64,000 nt of DNA from Lachnospiraceae bacterium GAM79 (lineage in GTDB: Bacteria; Bacillota; Clostridia; Lachnospirales; Lachnospiraceae), in NCBI GenBank assembly GCA_020735665.1, contig CP085928.1, positions 1,068,001 to 1,132,000 on the forward strand, read 5' to 3'. The translations under genes were made by a program, and so were the position numbers. Positions 33,757 through 41,993 of the stretch are shown here, one piece after another. Positions within the stretch are counted from its first letter, which is position 1. Each line of letters begins with the position of its first letter. The notes beneath the pieces were generated by a model that ran no database searches, was not told where the DNA came from, and saw nothing but the letters and a program-made list of their open reading frames with translations.

Positions 33757-36423
33757 GTGGAAAAATATGGCGTAAATCAATTAAGAAAAATGTTTCTGGA
33801 ATTTTTTGAGAGCAAGGGACATCTGAAGATGAACAGTTTCTCACTGATTCCACATAATGATAATAGTTTGTTATTGATCAACTCAGGTATGGCACCATTA
33901 AAGCCTTACTTTACAGGACAGGAGATCCCGCCAAGAAGACGTGTGACCACCTGCCAGAAGTGTATCCGTACCGGAGATATCGAAAATGTAGGTAAGACTG
34001 CAAGACATGGTACATTCTTTGAGATGTTAGGTAACTTCTCATTCGGCGATTACTTCAAGCATGAAGCAATTTCATGGTCATGGGAGTTCCTGACCAAGGT
34101 TGTAGGCTTAGATGAAAATCGTTTATATCCATCTATCTACGAGGATGATGACGAAGCATTTGATATCTGGAATAAAGAGATTGGAATTGCACCGGAGAAA
34201 ATCTTCCGTTTTGGGAAAGAAGATAACTTCTGGGAGCATGGAGCAGGTCCTTGTGGTCCATGTTCCGAAATCTATTATGACAGAGGCGAAAAGTACGGAT
34301 GCGGTAAGCCTGGCTGTACAGTAGGTTGTGACTGTGACCGTTACATGGAAGTATGGAACAACGTATTTACCCAGTTTGAAAATGACGGCCATAATAACTA
34401 TACAGAACTGGTTCAGAAGAATATCGATACCGGTATGGGACTGGAGCGTCTGGCTGTTGTTGTTCAGGATGTAGATTCCATCTTTGACGTTGATACGATC
34501 AAAGCGTTACGTGATAAAGTATGTGAGATGGCTGGCGTAAAGTACATGGAAGATGAGAAGACAGATGTCTCGATCCGTGTTATTACCGACCATATCCGTT
34601 CTGTTACCTTTATGGCATCTGACGGTATCCTTCCATCAAATGAAGGACGAGGTTATGTATTAAGACGTCTTCTCCGTCGTGCAGCAAGACATGGCAGATT
34701 ACTTGGTATCGAAGGCAGATTCCTTGCAGAGCTTTCAAAGACAGTGATCGAGGTTTCTAAGGATGCATATCCGGAGTTGGAAGAAAAGAAAGCACATATC
34801 TTTACCTGTATCAATACAGAAGAAGAAAACTTCAATAAGACGATCGATCAGGGCTTATCAATCCTGAACGGCTTCGTTGAGGAGTTAAATAACAGCGGCA
34901 AAAAAGTATTAAATGGCGAAAATGCATTTAAGTTATATGATACCTATGGTTTTCCTCTTGATCTGACAAAAGAGATTCTGGAAGAAAAGGGCATCGAGGT
35001 TGATACGGAAGGCTTTAATAAGGCTATGGACAAGCAGAGAGAGACTGCTCGTAAATCAAGAAAAGTATCAAACTACATGGGAGCAGATTCAACTATTTAT
35101 GAAGACATCGACACAGCTCTCACAAGTAAATTCATTGGTTATGACAAGGTAGAAGCATCTTCCAATATTATTGCCATAACAGCAGAATATAAAGAGGGCG
35201 ATCAGGTAACATCCGAACTGGTTGATGTTATTTCCGAAGGCACAAACGGTTCGATCATCACAGCAGAGACACCATTTTATGCTACTATGGGTGGTCAGAT
35301 CGGTGATGCCGGTGTGATCGAGACAGAGAGCGGACGTTTCATCGTTAAAGATACGATCAAGGTTGCCGGTGATAAGATCGCACATCTTGGCTATGTTGAA
35401 TCCGGTGAATTAAAGAATGGAAGCACAGCGAAGCTTTCTGTAACAGCAGACAGACGTGCACTGATCTGTAAAAATCATTCCGCTACACATCTGCTCCAGA
35501 AAGCCTTAAAGATGGTCCTTGGTGATCATGTTGAACAGGCTGGTTCTTATGTATCCGAAGACCGTTTAAGATTCGACTTTACACATTTTCAGGCTATGAC
35601 TCCTGAGGAAATCGCCAAGGTTGAAGCAATCGTAAATGAACAGATTGATAAAGACCTTAAGGTTAAGACAGAGGTTATGAGTATTGAAGATGCCAAGAAG
35701 ACAGGTGCTATGGCATTGTTTGGTGACAAGTACGGCGAGAAGGTTCGTGTTGTATCTATGGATGACTTCTCCGTTGAATTCTGTGGTGGTACTCATGTTC
35801 CGAATACCGGTGTGATCGGTACATTTAAGATCATCTCTGAAATGGGTGTTGCTGCCGGTGTCAGAAGAATTGAAGCACTGACTTCTGTTGGCGCATTTAA
35901 TTATTATAAAGAGATGGAAGACGAGTTGAAAGCAGCAGCAAAGGCAGCAAAAGCTGAACCTGCAAAGCTGGCTGAAAAGATCGAGACAATGCTCGCTGAG
36001 ATCAAAGCGCTGACATCTGAAAATTCCAAGCTGAAGGATAAGCTGGCAAAGAATTCTGCCGGAGATGCACTTGCAGATGCAATAGATATAAATGGCGTAA
36101 AGGTTCTTGCTACCAGCGTAGAAGATACCGATATGAACGCACTTCGTAATCTGGGTGATGATTTCAAGAACAAGCTTGGTACATCGGTTATCGTTCTTGC
36201 TTCCGCAAAGGATGGCAAGGTAAATCTGATCGCTATGGCAACAGACGATGCTGTAAAGAAGGGAGCACATGCAGGAAATATTATCAAAGCGTCTGCAGCA
36301 CTTGTAGGCGGTGGCGGCGGTGGTCGTCCAAACATGGCTCAGGCCGGGGGAAAGAATCCTGCCGGTATTGCAGATGCACTTGCAAAAGCAGTTGAAACAG
36401 CCAAAGAACAGTTAAATGCCTAA
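33757..36423 (+). CDS. alaS: Alanyl-tRNA synthetase
   Basis: AlaS charges tRNA-Ala. The 888-aa protein has the class II catalytic core (motif 1 region with RRRVTTCQKCIRTGDIENVG, motif 2 RHGTFFEMLGNFSFGDYFK, motif 3 in GRGYVLRRLLRRAARHGR), the editing domain with HSATHLLQKAL and the zinc motif CGGTHVPNTG, and the C-terminal oligomerisation domain ending in VGGGGGGRPNMAQAGG. A coiled-coil stretch near residues 730-770 is normal. Start is GTG with AGGAGG. It follows the his operon by 12 bp, so read-through from his is likely. Confidence 0.97.
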   Translation: MEKYGVNQLRKMFLEFFESKGHLKMNSFSLIPHNDNSLLLINSGMAPLKPYFTGQEIPPRRRVTTCQKCIRTGDIENVGKTARHGTFFEMLGNFSFGDYFKHEAISWSWEFLTKVVGLDENRLYPSIYEDDDEAFDIWNKEIGIAPEKIFRFGKEDNFWEHGAGPCGPCSEIYYDRGEKYGCGKPGCTVGCDCDRYMEVWNNVFTQFENDGHNNYTELVQKNIDTGMGLERLAVVVQDVDSIFDVDTIKALRDKVCEMAGVKYMEDEKTDVSIRVITDHIRSVTFMASDGILPSNEGRGYVLRRLLRRAARHGRLLGIEGRFLAELSKTVIEVSKDAYPELEEKKAHIFTCINTEEENFNKTIDQGLSILNGFVEELNNSGKKVLNGENAFKLYDTYGFPLDLTKEILEEKGIEVDTEGFNKAMDKQRETARKSRKVSNYMGADSTIYEDIDTALTSKFIGYDKVEASSNIIAITAEYKEGDQVTSELVDVISEGTNGSIITAETPFYATMGGQIGDAGVIETESGRFIVKDTIKVAGDKIAHLGYVESGELKNGSTAKLSVTADRRALICKNHSATHLLQKALKMVLGDHVEQAGSYVSEDRLRFDFTHFQAMTPEEIAKVEAIVNEQIDKDLKVKTEVMSIEDAKKTGAMALFGDKYGEKVRVVSMDDFSVEFCGGTHVPNTGVIGTFKIISEMGVAAGVRRIEALTSVGAFNYYKEMEDELKAAAKAAKAEPAKLAEKIETMLAEIKALTSENSKLKDKLAKNSAGDALADAIDINGVKVLATSVEDTDMNALRNLGDDFKNKLGTSVIVLASAKDGKVNLIAMATDDAVKKGAHAGNIIKASAALVGGGGGGRPNMAQAGGKNPAGIADALAKAVETAKEQLNA

Positions 36424-36456
36424 AAATAGAAAAATAGAAAATAATAAAATTTTTTG

Positions 36457-36484
36457 TTGACGTTTTAATAATATATGTTATAAT
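36457..36484 (+). promoter_or_regulatory. Strong promoter of rpsU
   Basis: TTGACG (36457-36462), 16-bp spacer ending in TGT, then TATAAT (36479-36484), an extended -10. Transcription would begin near 36491. Confidence 0.85.
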
Positions 36485-36564
36485 TGACTTCGTGCTTAAA
36501 TAATACCCAAACAGTTGTTATTTTATTAGCATAGTACACAACTGGAGGGAGGTCAGGTGAGAGA

Positions 36565-36741
36565 ATGTCAAATGTAATAGTTAAAGAAAACGAAACATTA
36601 GATAGCGCTCTTCGCAGATTCAAGAGAAATTGTGCGAAGGCTGGTATCCAGCAGGAGATTCGTAAGAGAGAACATTACGAAAAGCCAAGCGTTAGACGTA
36701 AAAAGAAATCAGAGGCAGCTAGAAAGCGCAAATATAAATAA
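36565..36741 (+). CDS. rpsU: 30S ribosomal protein bS21
   Basis: A 58-aa very basic protein of the small ribosomal subunit. The sequence runs [19 protein letters not shown], then [23 protein letters not shown], then [13 protein letters not shown], all standard for bS21. bS21 sits near the anti-Shine-Dalgarno end of 16S rRNA and aids initiation. A strong promoter lies upstream and a strong terminator 34 bp downstream, so it is a single-gene transcript. GGAGGGAGG precedes the start. Confidence 0.96.
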   Translation: MSNVIVKENETLDSALRRFKRNCAKAGIQQEIRKREHYEKPSVRRKKKSEAARKRKYK

Positions 36742-36774
36742 TCTATAGTTTGGATTAGTAAATATGATTTTTTT

Positions 36775-36803
36775 GAGTACCGAGCAATCGGTACTCTTTT
36801 TTT
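36775..36803 (+). terminator. Intrinsic terminator of rpsU
   Basis: A 9-bp stem GAGTACCGA/TCGGTACTC with a GCAA tetraloop (36775-36796) and seven T residues. Confidence 0.93.
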
Positions 36804-36950
36804 ACGCGAGCAACGAGCCGAAGTCTGTGTTTACACGAGGCCTCGGCGACTGCCGCGATAACCACAAGAAAATTACAAAGTAATTTTCTTGTGGTTGCGG
36901 AAGTATCTATCTGTGCTTGGCTCACTTACGCAAAAAGTTGACACAGACAA
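36804..36950. repeat. Hairpin-rich intergenic element, possible dispersed repeat
   Basis: The core is a perfect 17-bp inverted repeat, AACCACAAGAAAATTAC (36860-36876) and its complement (36880-36896), around an AAA loop. CCGC (36853-36856) and GCGG (36897-36900) extend it past a 3-nt bulge. Further arms are GTCTGTGT/ACACAGAC (36823-36830 and 36941-36948) and an imperfect GAGCC/GGCTC pair (36815-36819 and 36919-36923); these two cross and so exclude each other. A 10-bp palindrome CGAGGCCTCG is at 36836-36845. The element looks more GC-rich on the left than its surroundings. No T run follows the core, so it is not a normal terminator. Confidence 0.65.
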
Positions 36951-36966
36951 CGCTATAAGATACAAT
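36938..36966 (+). promoter_or_regulatory. Promoter of the 60-aa membrane protein
   Basis: TTGACA (36938-36943), 17 bp, TACAAT (36961-36966). The -35 overlaps the right arm of the hairpin-rich element. Confidence 0.75.
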
Positions 36967-37001
36967 AAATTAATATTCGAAAACGAAAGGGACAAACGAA
37001 T

Positions 37002-37184
37002 ATGAAAAACGCAATTAATATTTTTGCAATAATCTTTGCCTGGGGAGCACTGATCTTAAGTATTTTTGCATTTGGCGATATGACCGGAAATATATTTAAG
37101 GCAGTTACCTATGGATTGATTGTAGGAAATGCCGTTCTGGTTAATTTTATCTGTGTCCATAATCTTAAAGAGAATAAAGAGTAA
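37002..37184 (+). CDS. Small two-helix membrane protein, unknown function
   Basis: A 60-aa hydrophobic protein with two membrane helices (about residues 4-24 and 30-51) joined by a short GDMTGN turn and a charged C terminus. AAAGGG lies 10 nt before the ATG and a good promoter 36 bp upstream, so expression is credible. No family is recognised. It precedes the yqfC/yqfD genes. Confidence 0.6.
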   Translation: MKNAINIFAIIFAWGALILSIFAFGDMTGNIFKAVTYGLIVGNAVLVNFICVHNLKENKE

Positions 37185-37185
37185 G

Positions 37186-37215
37186 TCATAATCCGATACC
37201 CAACCAACATAGTAT
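37186..37215 (+). promoter_or_regulatory. Possible sigma-E-type promoter of yqfCD
   Basis: TCATAAT (37186-37192) and CATAGTAT (37208-37215), 15 bp apart, resemble the sigma-E boxes (K-M-ATATT and CATACAnT in Bacillus). A 9-bp inverted repeat GATACCCAA/TTGGGTATC (37195-37203 and 37230-37238) overlaps it and reaches the yqfC translation start region. Confidence 0.4.
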
Positions 37216-37243
37216 AGATATAAAGTCAATTGGGTATCAGATC

Positions 37244-37513
37244 ATGCAGCTTCCATTTAATCATAACAGTCTATATGATGTGCCGGATGTCACACCGGAC
37301 ATTAAAAAAAGTTCGTCTAAAATCACAATTCATGATAACCACATTATCTATATTGAAAACTATAAATGTATTATATCCTGTTCAGATACTCAGATCCTTG
37401 TTAAAACTAAAAAGAATACCATATCGATAAATGGAATTTGCTTGAAAATTGAATATTACTGCCCGGAAGAACTGAAGATATCAGGCAATATTCTATATAT
37501 CAATTATGAATGA
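37244..37513 (+). CDS. yqfC: YqfC-family sporulation protein
   Basis: An 89-aa protein with the YabP/YqfC fold: ITIHDNHIIYIENYKCIISCSDTQI and the repeat of short strands ISINGICLKIEYYCPEELKISG. In Bacillus YqfC is made under sigma-E and works with YqfD, which follows here. The ribosome binding site is poor (GGG), and a hairpin covers it. The stop lies just after a possible yqfD start. Confidence 0.8.
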   Translation: MQLPFNHNSLYDVPDVTPDIKKSSSKITIHDNHIIYIENYKCIISCSDTQILVKTKKNTISINGICLKIEYYCPEELKISGNILYINYE

Positions 37514-37544
37514 TAATGTTGTGTACATAGAAGGGAGAAACCGG

Positions 37545-38762
37545 ATGTTTGATATTATATTAAGGTATCTGTATGGCTTTGCAAAAATTCATCTTCGCGG
37601 CATTCATATCAACCGTTTTGTTAATCTATGCAAAGCGAGAGATATTAAGCTTTGGGATCTGGAGCAGAAAGAAGATGAAATATTCTTTTTTACTGCTTCT
37701 AAGGATATAGCACGGTTGGAAGAACCTGCACGGAAAACAGAAAGTGACGTAGAGATTCTAAGAGTATATGGTATTCGCGAGTTTATTCGAAAAAATAAAA
37801 AAAGAATTCCATTTGTGGCTGGGTTTATCTTGTTTGCTGTTTTGATTTATATTCAATCGTTATTTATATGGGAAATTTCCGTTTCCGGTGAATCAGATTA
37901 TACATCGGATGAGATACTACAGCATATCAATGAATATTATGTGCAGACAGGAACTCCGAAATCAAAAGTAGATTGCGCCGAGCTTGAGAAGAACCTCCGA
38001 AAAGATTTTGAAGATATCGCATGGATATCATGTGCGCTTACAGGAACAAAGTTGTCTGTAGAGATTACGGAAACATTGAATGTATGTACGGACACCTCCA
38101 TGAAAGGGCCATGCAACATCGTTGCATCAAAGAACTGTACGATCGCAGAGATCGTAACCGCTTCCGGTACACCAGTGGTTAAATCAGGGGATGACGTAAA
38201 AAAAGGGGATGTCCTGATATCCGGAGCTGTCTATCTGTATGATGACAATAACGAAGTGATGGATACAAATTATGTGTCGGCAGAAGGAGAGGTTTATGGC
38301 ATCTGTGTGTATCATTATGATGAAAGTATACCAAGAACAAATTATGTGAAAGAGTATACCGGAAACGAGAAAAAATATTATTCCTTTGGATTGTTAAAGT
38401 ATGATTTTACCCCTTATGTACCGAAATGTCCTTATGATACATTCGACCGATTAAGTGATGATAAGAGATTACACATAGGAAAAAATCTTTATCTGCCATT
38501 TGAGATAAAAAAGACTACAGTCAAAGAATACACATTGATGATGAAAAAATTGTCCGAAAAAGATGCTACAGATAAAATGCAGGAAAAATTAAATCACTAT
38601 ATTGGCAATTTGCAAGAAAAAGGGGTGCAAATAATAGAAAAAAATGTTAAAATAACATGTAGCGAGGACGCATGCCATGCAGTTGGAGATATCACTGTAA
38701 AACAGCTGATCGGTGTCCCGCATGAATTACAGATAATAAGTGAGGAGCAGACACTTGAGTGA
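37545..38762 (+). CDS. yqfD: Sporulation protein YqfD
   Basis: The 405-aa protein begins with the YqfD-type RYLYGFAKIHLRGIHINRFVNLC segment, has a single membrane helix near residues 90-112 (IPFVAGFILFAVLIYIQSLF), and an outer domain with SVSGESDYTSDEILQHI, IAWISCALTGTKLSVEITET and SGDDVKKGDVLISGAVYL. YqfD is a sigma-E-controlled mother-cell protein whose absence lowers sporulation in Bacillus. Start choice: ATG 37545 with GGGAG seven bases upstream, giving the family N terminus; an ATG at 37506 overlaps yqfC. It overlaps phoH by 8 bp. Confidence 0.87.
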   Translation: MFDIILRYLYGFAKIHLRGIHINRFVNLCKARDIKLWDLEQKEDEIFFFTASKDIARLEEPARKTESDVEILRVYGIREFIRKNKKRIPFVAGFILFAVLIYIQSLFIWEISVSGESDYTSDEILQHINEYYVQTGTPKSKVDCAELEKNLRKDFEDIAWISCALTGTKLSVEITETLNVCTDTSMKGPCNIVASKNCTIAEIVTASGTPVVKSGDDVKKGDVLISGAVYLYDDNNEVMDTNYVSAEGEVYGICVYHYDESIPRTNYVKEYTGNEKKYYSFGLLKYDFTPYVPKCPYDTFDRLSDDKRLHIGKNLYLPFEIKKTTVKEYTLMMKKLSEKDATDKMQEKLNHYIGNLQEKGVQIIEKNVKITCSEDACHAVGDITVKQLIGVPHELQIISEEQTLE

Positions 38763-39813
38763 ATTCAGCAAATCAATTACTGTTATGTCCGAATACGTTC
38801 AAAATGTATTTGGACAATTTGATGTACATGCAAAAAAAATTGAAAAAGCATTTCATGTTTCTATGATCCTGCGCGATGATAAGCTGAAGATTTCAGGAGA
38901 AGAAAAAGACGTGGAGCAGGCGGTTCATGTACTGATCCAGTTATTTGCAGTTGCAGCCAGAGGTACTGCGATTGATGAACAGAAGGTCGATTATACGATA
39001 GCCATGTCTAAGGATCATCCTCAGGAAACACAGGAAAATATCGCTGAGTTGGATCGGGATATCATTTGTCATACGATCAACGGCAAACCGATCAAACCAA
39101 AAACACACGGACAGAAGGCATATGTAAATGCAATCGATAAATCCATGATCGTATTCGGTGTAGGTCCTGCCGGAACCGGTAAGACATATCTGGCAATGGC
39201 GAAAGCGATCACTGCATTCAAAAACGGTGAAGTGAATCGTATTATATTGACACGTCCGGCGATCGAAGCAGGTGAGAAATTAGGTTTTCTGCCTGGCGAT
39301 CTGCAAAGTAAGGTCGATCCTTATTTAAGACCGCTTTATGATGCGCTCTATGAGATCATGGGACCGGAATCTTTCGCTAAAAATATGGAAAAAGGATTGA
39401 TAGAGGTTGCTCCGCTTGCGTATATGCGAGGCCGGACTCTGGATAATGCGTACATCGTGCTTGATGAGGCACAGAATACAACTCCTGCACAGATGAAAAT
39501 GTTCTTAACCCGTATCGGATTTGGATCAAAAGCCATCATTACTGGAGACCTTTCCCAGAAAGATCTTCCGTTTGAGACAAGATCCGGACTTGAAGTTGCA
39601 CTGATGGTTATTAAAAACATCGAAGAAATCAGTGTTTGTCATCTGACAAGTCTTGATGTTGTGAGACATCCGCTTGTACAGAAGATTGTCAATGCCTACG
39701 AAGTGTATGAGGAAAAGCAGAACAGACAGAAGAAAAGATCCGACCAGACAAAGCATGAGATAAGTGACAGCAAGCGTTACGGAGATAACCGCAATAATAA
39801 GAGAAAAAGGTAA
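38755..39813 (+). CDS. phoH: PhoH family ATPase
   Basis: A 352-aa P-loop protein with an N-terminal KH-like region and the PhoH ATPase domain: Walker A FGVGPAGTGKTYLA, RPAIEAGEKLGFLPGD, Walker B AYIVLDEAQNTTPAQ and ITGDLSQKDLP. The C-terminal tail is Lys/Arg-rich. PhoH proteins are associated with RNA metabolism, and their genes usually lie next to ybeY, as here. The start is TTG at 38755, seven bases after GAGGAG; a GTG at 38740 precedes that site. Confidence 0.92.
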   Translation: MSEFSKSITVMSEYVQNVFGQFDVHAKKIEKAFHVSMILRDDKLKISGEEKDVEQAVHVLIQLFAVAARGTAIDEQKVDYTIAMSKDHPQETQENIAELDRDIICHTINGKPIKPKTHGQKAYVNAIDKSMIVFGVGPAGTGKTYLAMAKAITAFKNGEVNRIILTRPAIEAGEKLGFLPGDLQSKVDPYLRPLYDALYEIMGPESFAKNMEKGLIEVAPLAYMRGRTLDNAYIVLDEAQNTTPAQMKMFLTRIGFGSKAIITGDLSQKDLPFETRSGLEVALMVIKNIEEISVCHLTSLDVVRHPLVQKIVNAYEVYEEKQNRQKKRSDQTKHEISDSKRYGDNRNNKRKR

Positions 39814-39822
39814 GGATGTACA

Positions 39823-40335
39823 ATGTCTTTAAATATTGAAAATGAATTCGGAGAGATCCGTGTGCCTGATTATGAACATGTAATAGAGACTGTGATCGGA
39901 CAGGCGCTGGATTTTATCAAATGCCCATATGAATGTGAGATTTATGTATTACTCACAGACAATTCGGGCATACAGACTATCAATAATTGTCAGAGAAATA
40001 TCGATGCACCTACAGATGTGCTGTCATTTCCTCTGATTGATTATAAAGAACCCGGAGATTTTAGTGTTGTAGACGGGGATACCTGTGATTATTTCAATCC
40101 GGAATCAGGAGAACTGATGCTTGGAGATATTATTATTTCCATGGATCGAGTATATGAACAGGCAAAAAGTTACAATCACTCGAACACCAGAGAACTGGCA
40201 TTTCTGGTTGCACACAGTATGCTTCATTTATTTGGTTATGATCATATAGATGAAGAAGAACGCAAACAGATGGAAGATCTTCAGGAACAAATACTTAATG
40301 AGAAAGGATACACAAGGGATTATGAAGAAAACTAA
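39823..40335 (+). CDS. ybeY: rRNA maturation endoribonuclease YbeY
   Basis: A zinc metalloprotein needed for 16S rRNA 3' processing and ribosome quality control. The 170-aa product has the H-x3-H-x5-H zinc motif at H131, H135 and H141, preceded by RNIDAPTDVLSFPL and LGDIIISMDRVYEQA. An acidic insertion between the two (DFSVVDGDTCDYFNPESGE) makes it slightly longer than average. It lies 9 bp after phoH, the standard order, and overlaps the following lipoprotein gene start by 14 bp. Confidence 0.93.
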   Translation: MSLNIENEFGEIRVPDYEHVIETVIGQALDFIKCPYECEIYVLLTDNSGIQTINNCQRNIDAPTDVLSFPLIDYKEPGDFSVVDGDTCDYFNPESGELMLGDIIISMDRVYEQAKSYNHSNTRELAFLVAHSMLHLFGYDHIDEEERKQMEDLQEQILNEKGYTRDYEEN

Positions 40336-41407
40336 ATATGCAATTGCATTAGCAGCATTAGGAGTTTTATCACTTGGTGTTATGGGATGTGGAAAGAAAG
40401 AGACATCAACAGAAGGAACCACAGAAACCACAACGACAGAAGCAACAACAGAAGCAACTACAGAGGCAACAACAGAAGCTCAGCATGAGGGCGTGTACAA
40501 CGACCTGACCGGAGAATGGGTTACAGACCGTACAGAAGAATATGGACGCCCGATCGCGGTTATGTTAAATAACATTTCTGACGCAATGCCGCAGTGTGAT
40601 ATAGGAAAGGCAGATATTGTTTATGAGATGAAGGTAGAAGGTGGAATCACACGTTTGCTTGGAATCTTCAATGATTATTCCAATCTTGAAAAACTGGGTT
40701 CAATCAGAAGCTGCCGTCCATATTATGTAACAGTTGCTATGGAATATGATGCTATCTACATGCATTATGGTCAGTCTCCACAGGGAGAAGATAAGCTTGC
40801 AAGCTCAGGGATCAATAATCTGAGTGGCTTAAGCTCAGAAGGTGGCGTAACATACTACAGAGCATCTGACCGGGTATCTCCACATAATGTATTCACAGAT
40901 ACCGAGAAGATCAAAGCCGGAATCGAACAGAAGGGCTATGAAACAAAACACAGCGACAGCTTTGAAAGTGTATTTTCATTCAATGATGAGATCACAACAC
41001 CTGCCGGTGGGGAAACCGCTAACGAGATCAAGACACCAATCAGCAACTATACATCACCTTGGTTTGAATATCATGCTGATGATGGTCTCTATTACAGATT
41101 CCAGTATGGCGGAGAACAGACCGATGGAAATACAGGCGAACAGCTTAAGTATGAAAACGTCCTGATCCAGTTTGCTCATTATACAAGCATTGACGATCAC
41201 GACAGACAGCAGCTTGATCTGGTCGGTGAAGGCACAGGCCTTTACGCATCAAATGGTGTGATCATTCCTGTAACATGGAAAAAATCTTCTGAAAATGCTA
41301 TAACAAAGTACTACACAGAAGACGGCAATGAATTAAAACTGAATCCGGGAAAAACATGGGTAACTGTTTTTGAAAAAGATAAAGCAGACAGTGTAACCTG
41401 GAACTAA
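40322..41407 (+). CDS. DUF3048 (YerB-like) lipoprotein
   Basis: A 361-aa lipoprotein. The signal peptide ends in a lipobox GVMGC with C23 as the lipidated residue, followed by a Thr/Glu/Ala linker of repeated TTEA units. The rest matches DUF3048: GRPIAVMLNNISDAMPQCDIG, ADIVYEMKVEGGITRLLGIF, and SIRSCRPYYVTVAMEYDAIYMHYGQS. Function of the domain is not established; it is common in Firmicutes surface lipoproteins. The ATG at 40322 follows AAGGG. A terminator follows the stop. Confidence 0.87.
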   Translation: MKKTKYAIALAALGVLSLGVMGCGKKETSTEGTTETTTTEATTEATTEATTEAQHEGVYNDLTGEWVTDRTEEYGRPIAVMLNNISDAMPQCDIGKADIVYEMKVEGGITRLLGIFNDYSNLEKLGSIRSCRPYYVTVAMEYDAIYMHYGQSPQGEDKLASSGINNLSGLSSEGGVTYYRASDRVSPHNVFTDTEKIKAGIEQKGYETKHSDSFESVFSFNDEITTPAGGETANEIKTPISNYTSPWFEYHADDGLYYRFQYGGEQTDGNTGEQLKYENVLIQFAHYTSIDDHDRQQLDLVGEGTGLYASNGVIIPVTWKKSSENAITKYYTEDGNELKLNPGKTWVTVFEKDKADSVTWN

Positions 41408-41424
41408 AATTTAATCAGACTTTT

Positions 41425-41468
41425 AAGATGTCTGTCATATCGGTTATGATATGGCAGGCATCTTTTTG
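41425..41468 (+). terminator. Intrinsic terminator after the DUF3048 lipoprotein
   Basis: A 17-bp stem with two G-T pairs (41425-41441 with 41448-41464), 6-nt loop, followed by TTTTT. Confidence 0.93.
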
Positions 41469-41516
41469 TATATTTAGCCGTAAAATGCAGATAATCACTG
41501 ATAAGAGGTGATTATT

Positions 41517-41957
41517 ATGAAAAAAGTGCTTTTTTTGATCGGTGGAGCGGTGTTACTTTTTTTATTTTCATTTTACTGTTCATATTCGATCTATAAGAAT
41601 TCTCGTGGATGCAATGATACAACGAAAGGACAGTCTAATATCGAAGAATATATCTGGACGATTGACAGAACAGATTCAGAAGAAACCACGGATGCGGTTG
41701 ACAGGGTAGAGACGGTTGAAACCATATCAAAAAAAGAAAACTCCGAAACAGAAGAAGCTGCAGAAAAAGACTATCATTTTCTGGTCAGTGATCTGAATGG
41801 TTATGTTGCGGTTTTTACAGAAAAGGGAAGCTTATATGAATTTACCGACATTCGGATGGATCAATTGGAAAATAATATGAAAAAACGAATAGAAAATGGA
41901 ATAAAATTTCAAAAAGCGAAAGAATTATTTACTTTCCTTGAATCATGTTCCAGTTAA
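41517..41957 (+). CDS. Single-pass membrane protein with possible BofC-like C-terminal domain
   Basis: A 146-aa protein with one N-terminal membrane helix (about residues 3-25), an acidic linker rich in Glu and Thr (to residue ~85), and a small C-terminal domain, YHFLVSDLNGYVAVF followed by LYEFTDIRMDQL, whose pattern resembles the bypass-of-forespore C C-terminal domain. In Bacillus, BofC inhibits the SpoIVB protease. The similarity is short, so this is a tentative assignment. The ATG at 41517 has GAGG eight bases upstream. Confidence 0.6.
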   Translation: MKKVLFLIGGAVLLFLFSFYCSYSIYKNSRGCNDTTKGQSNIEEYIWTIDRTDSEETTDAVDRVETVETISKKENSETEEAAEKDYHFLVSDLNGYVAVFTEKGSLYEFTDIRMDQLENNMKKRIENGIKFQKAKELFTFLESCSS

Positions 41958-41993
41958 TGCTAGAATATGGGATGATTTAAAAGGAGAGAACAA

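Noticed and set aside
35566-36335. Long minus-strand reading frames opposite alaS
   Set aside because: They mirror the alaS coding frame, have no ribosome binding site and show no domain.
40430-40485. Tandem DNA repeat or CRISPR-like array
   Set aside because: The repeats encode the Thr/Glu/Ala linker of the DUF3048 lipoprotein and have no spacers.
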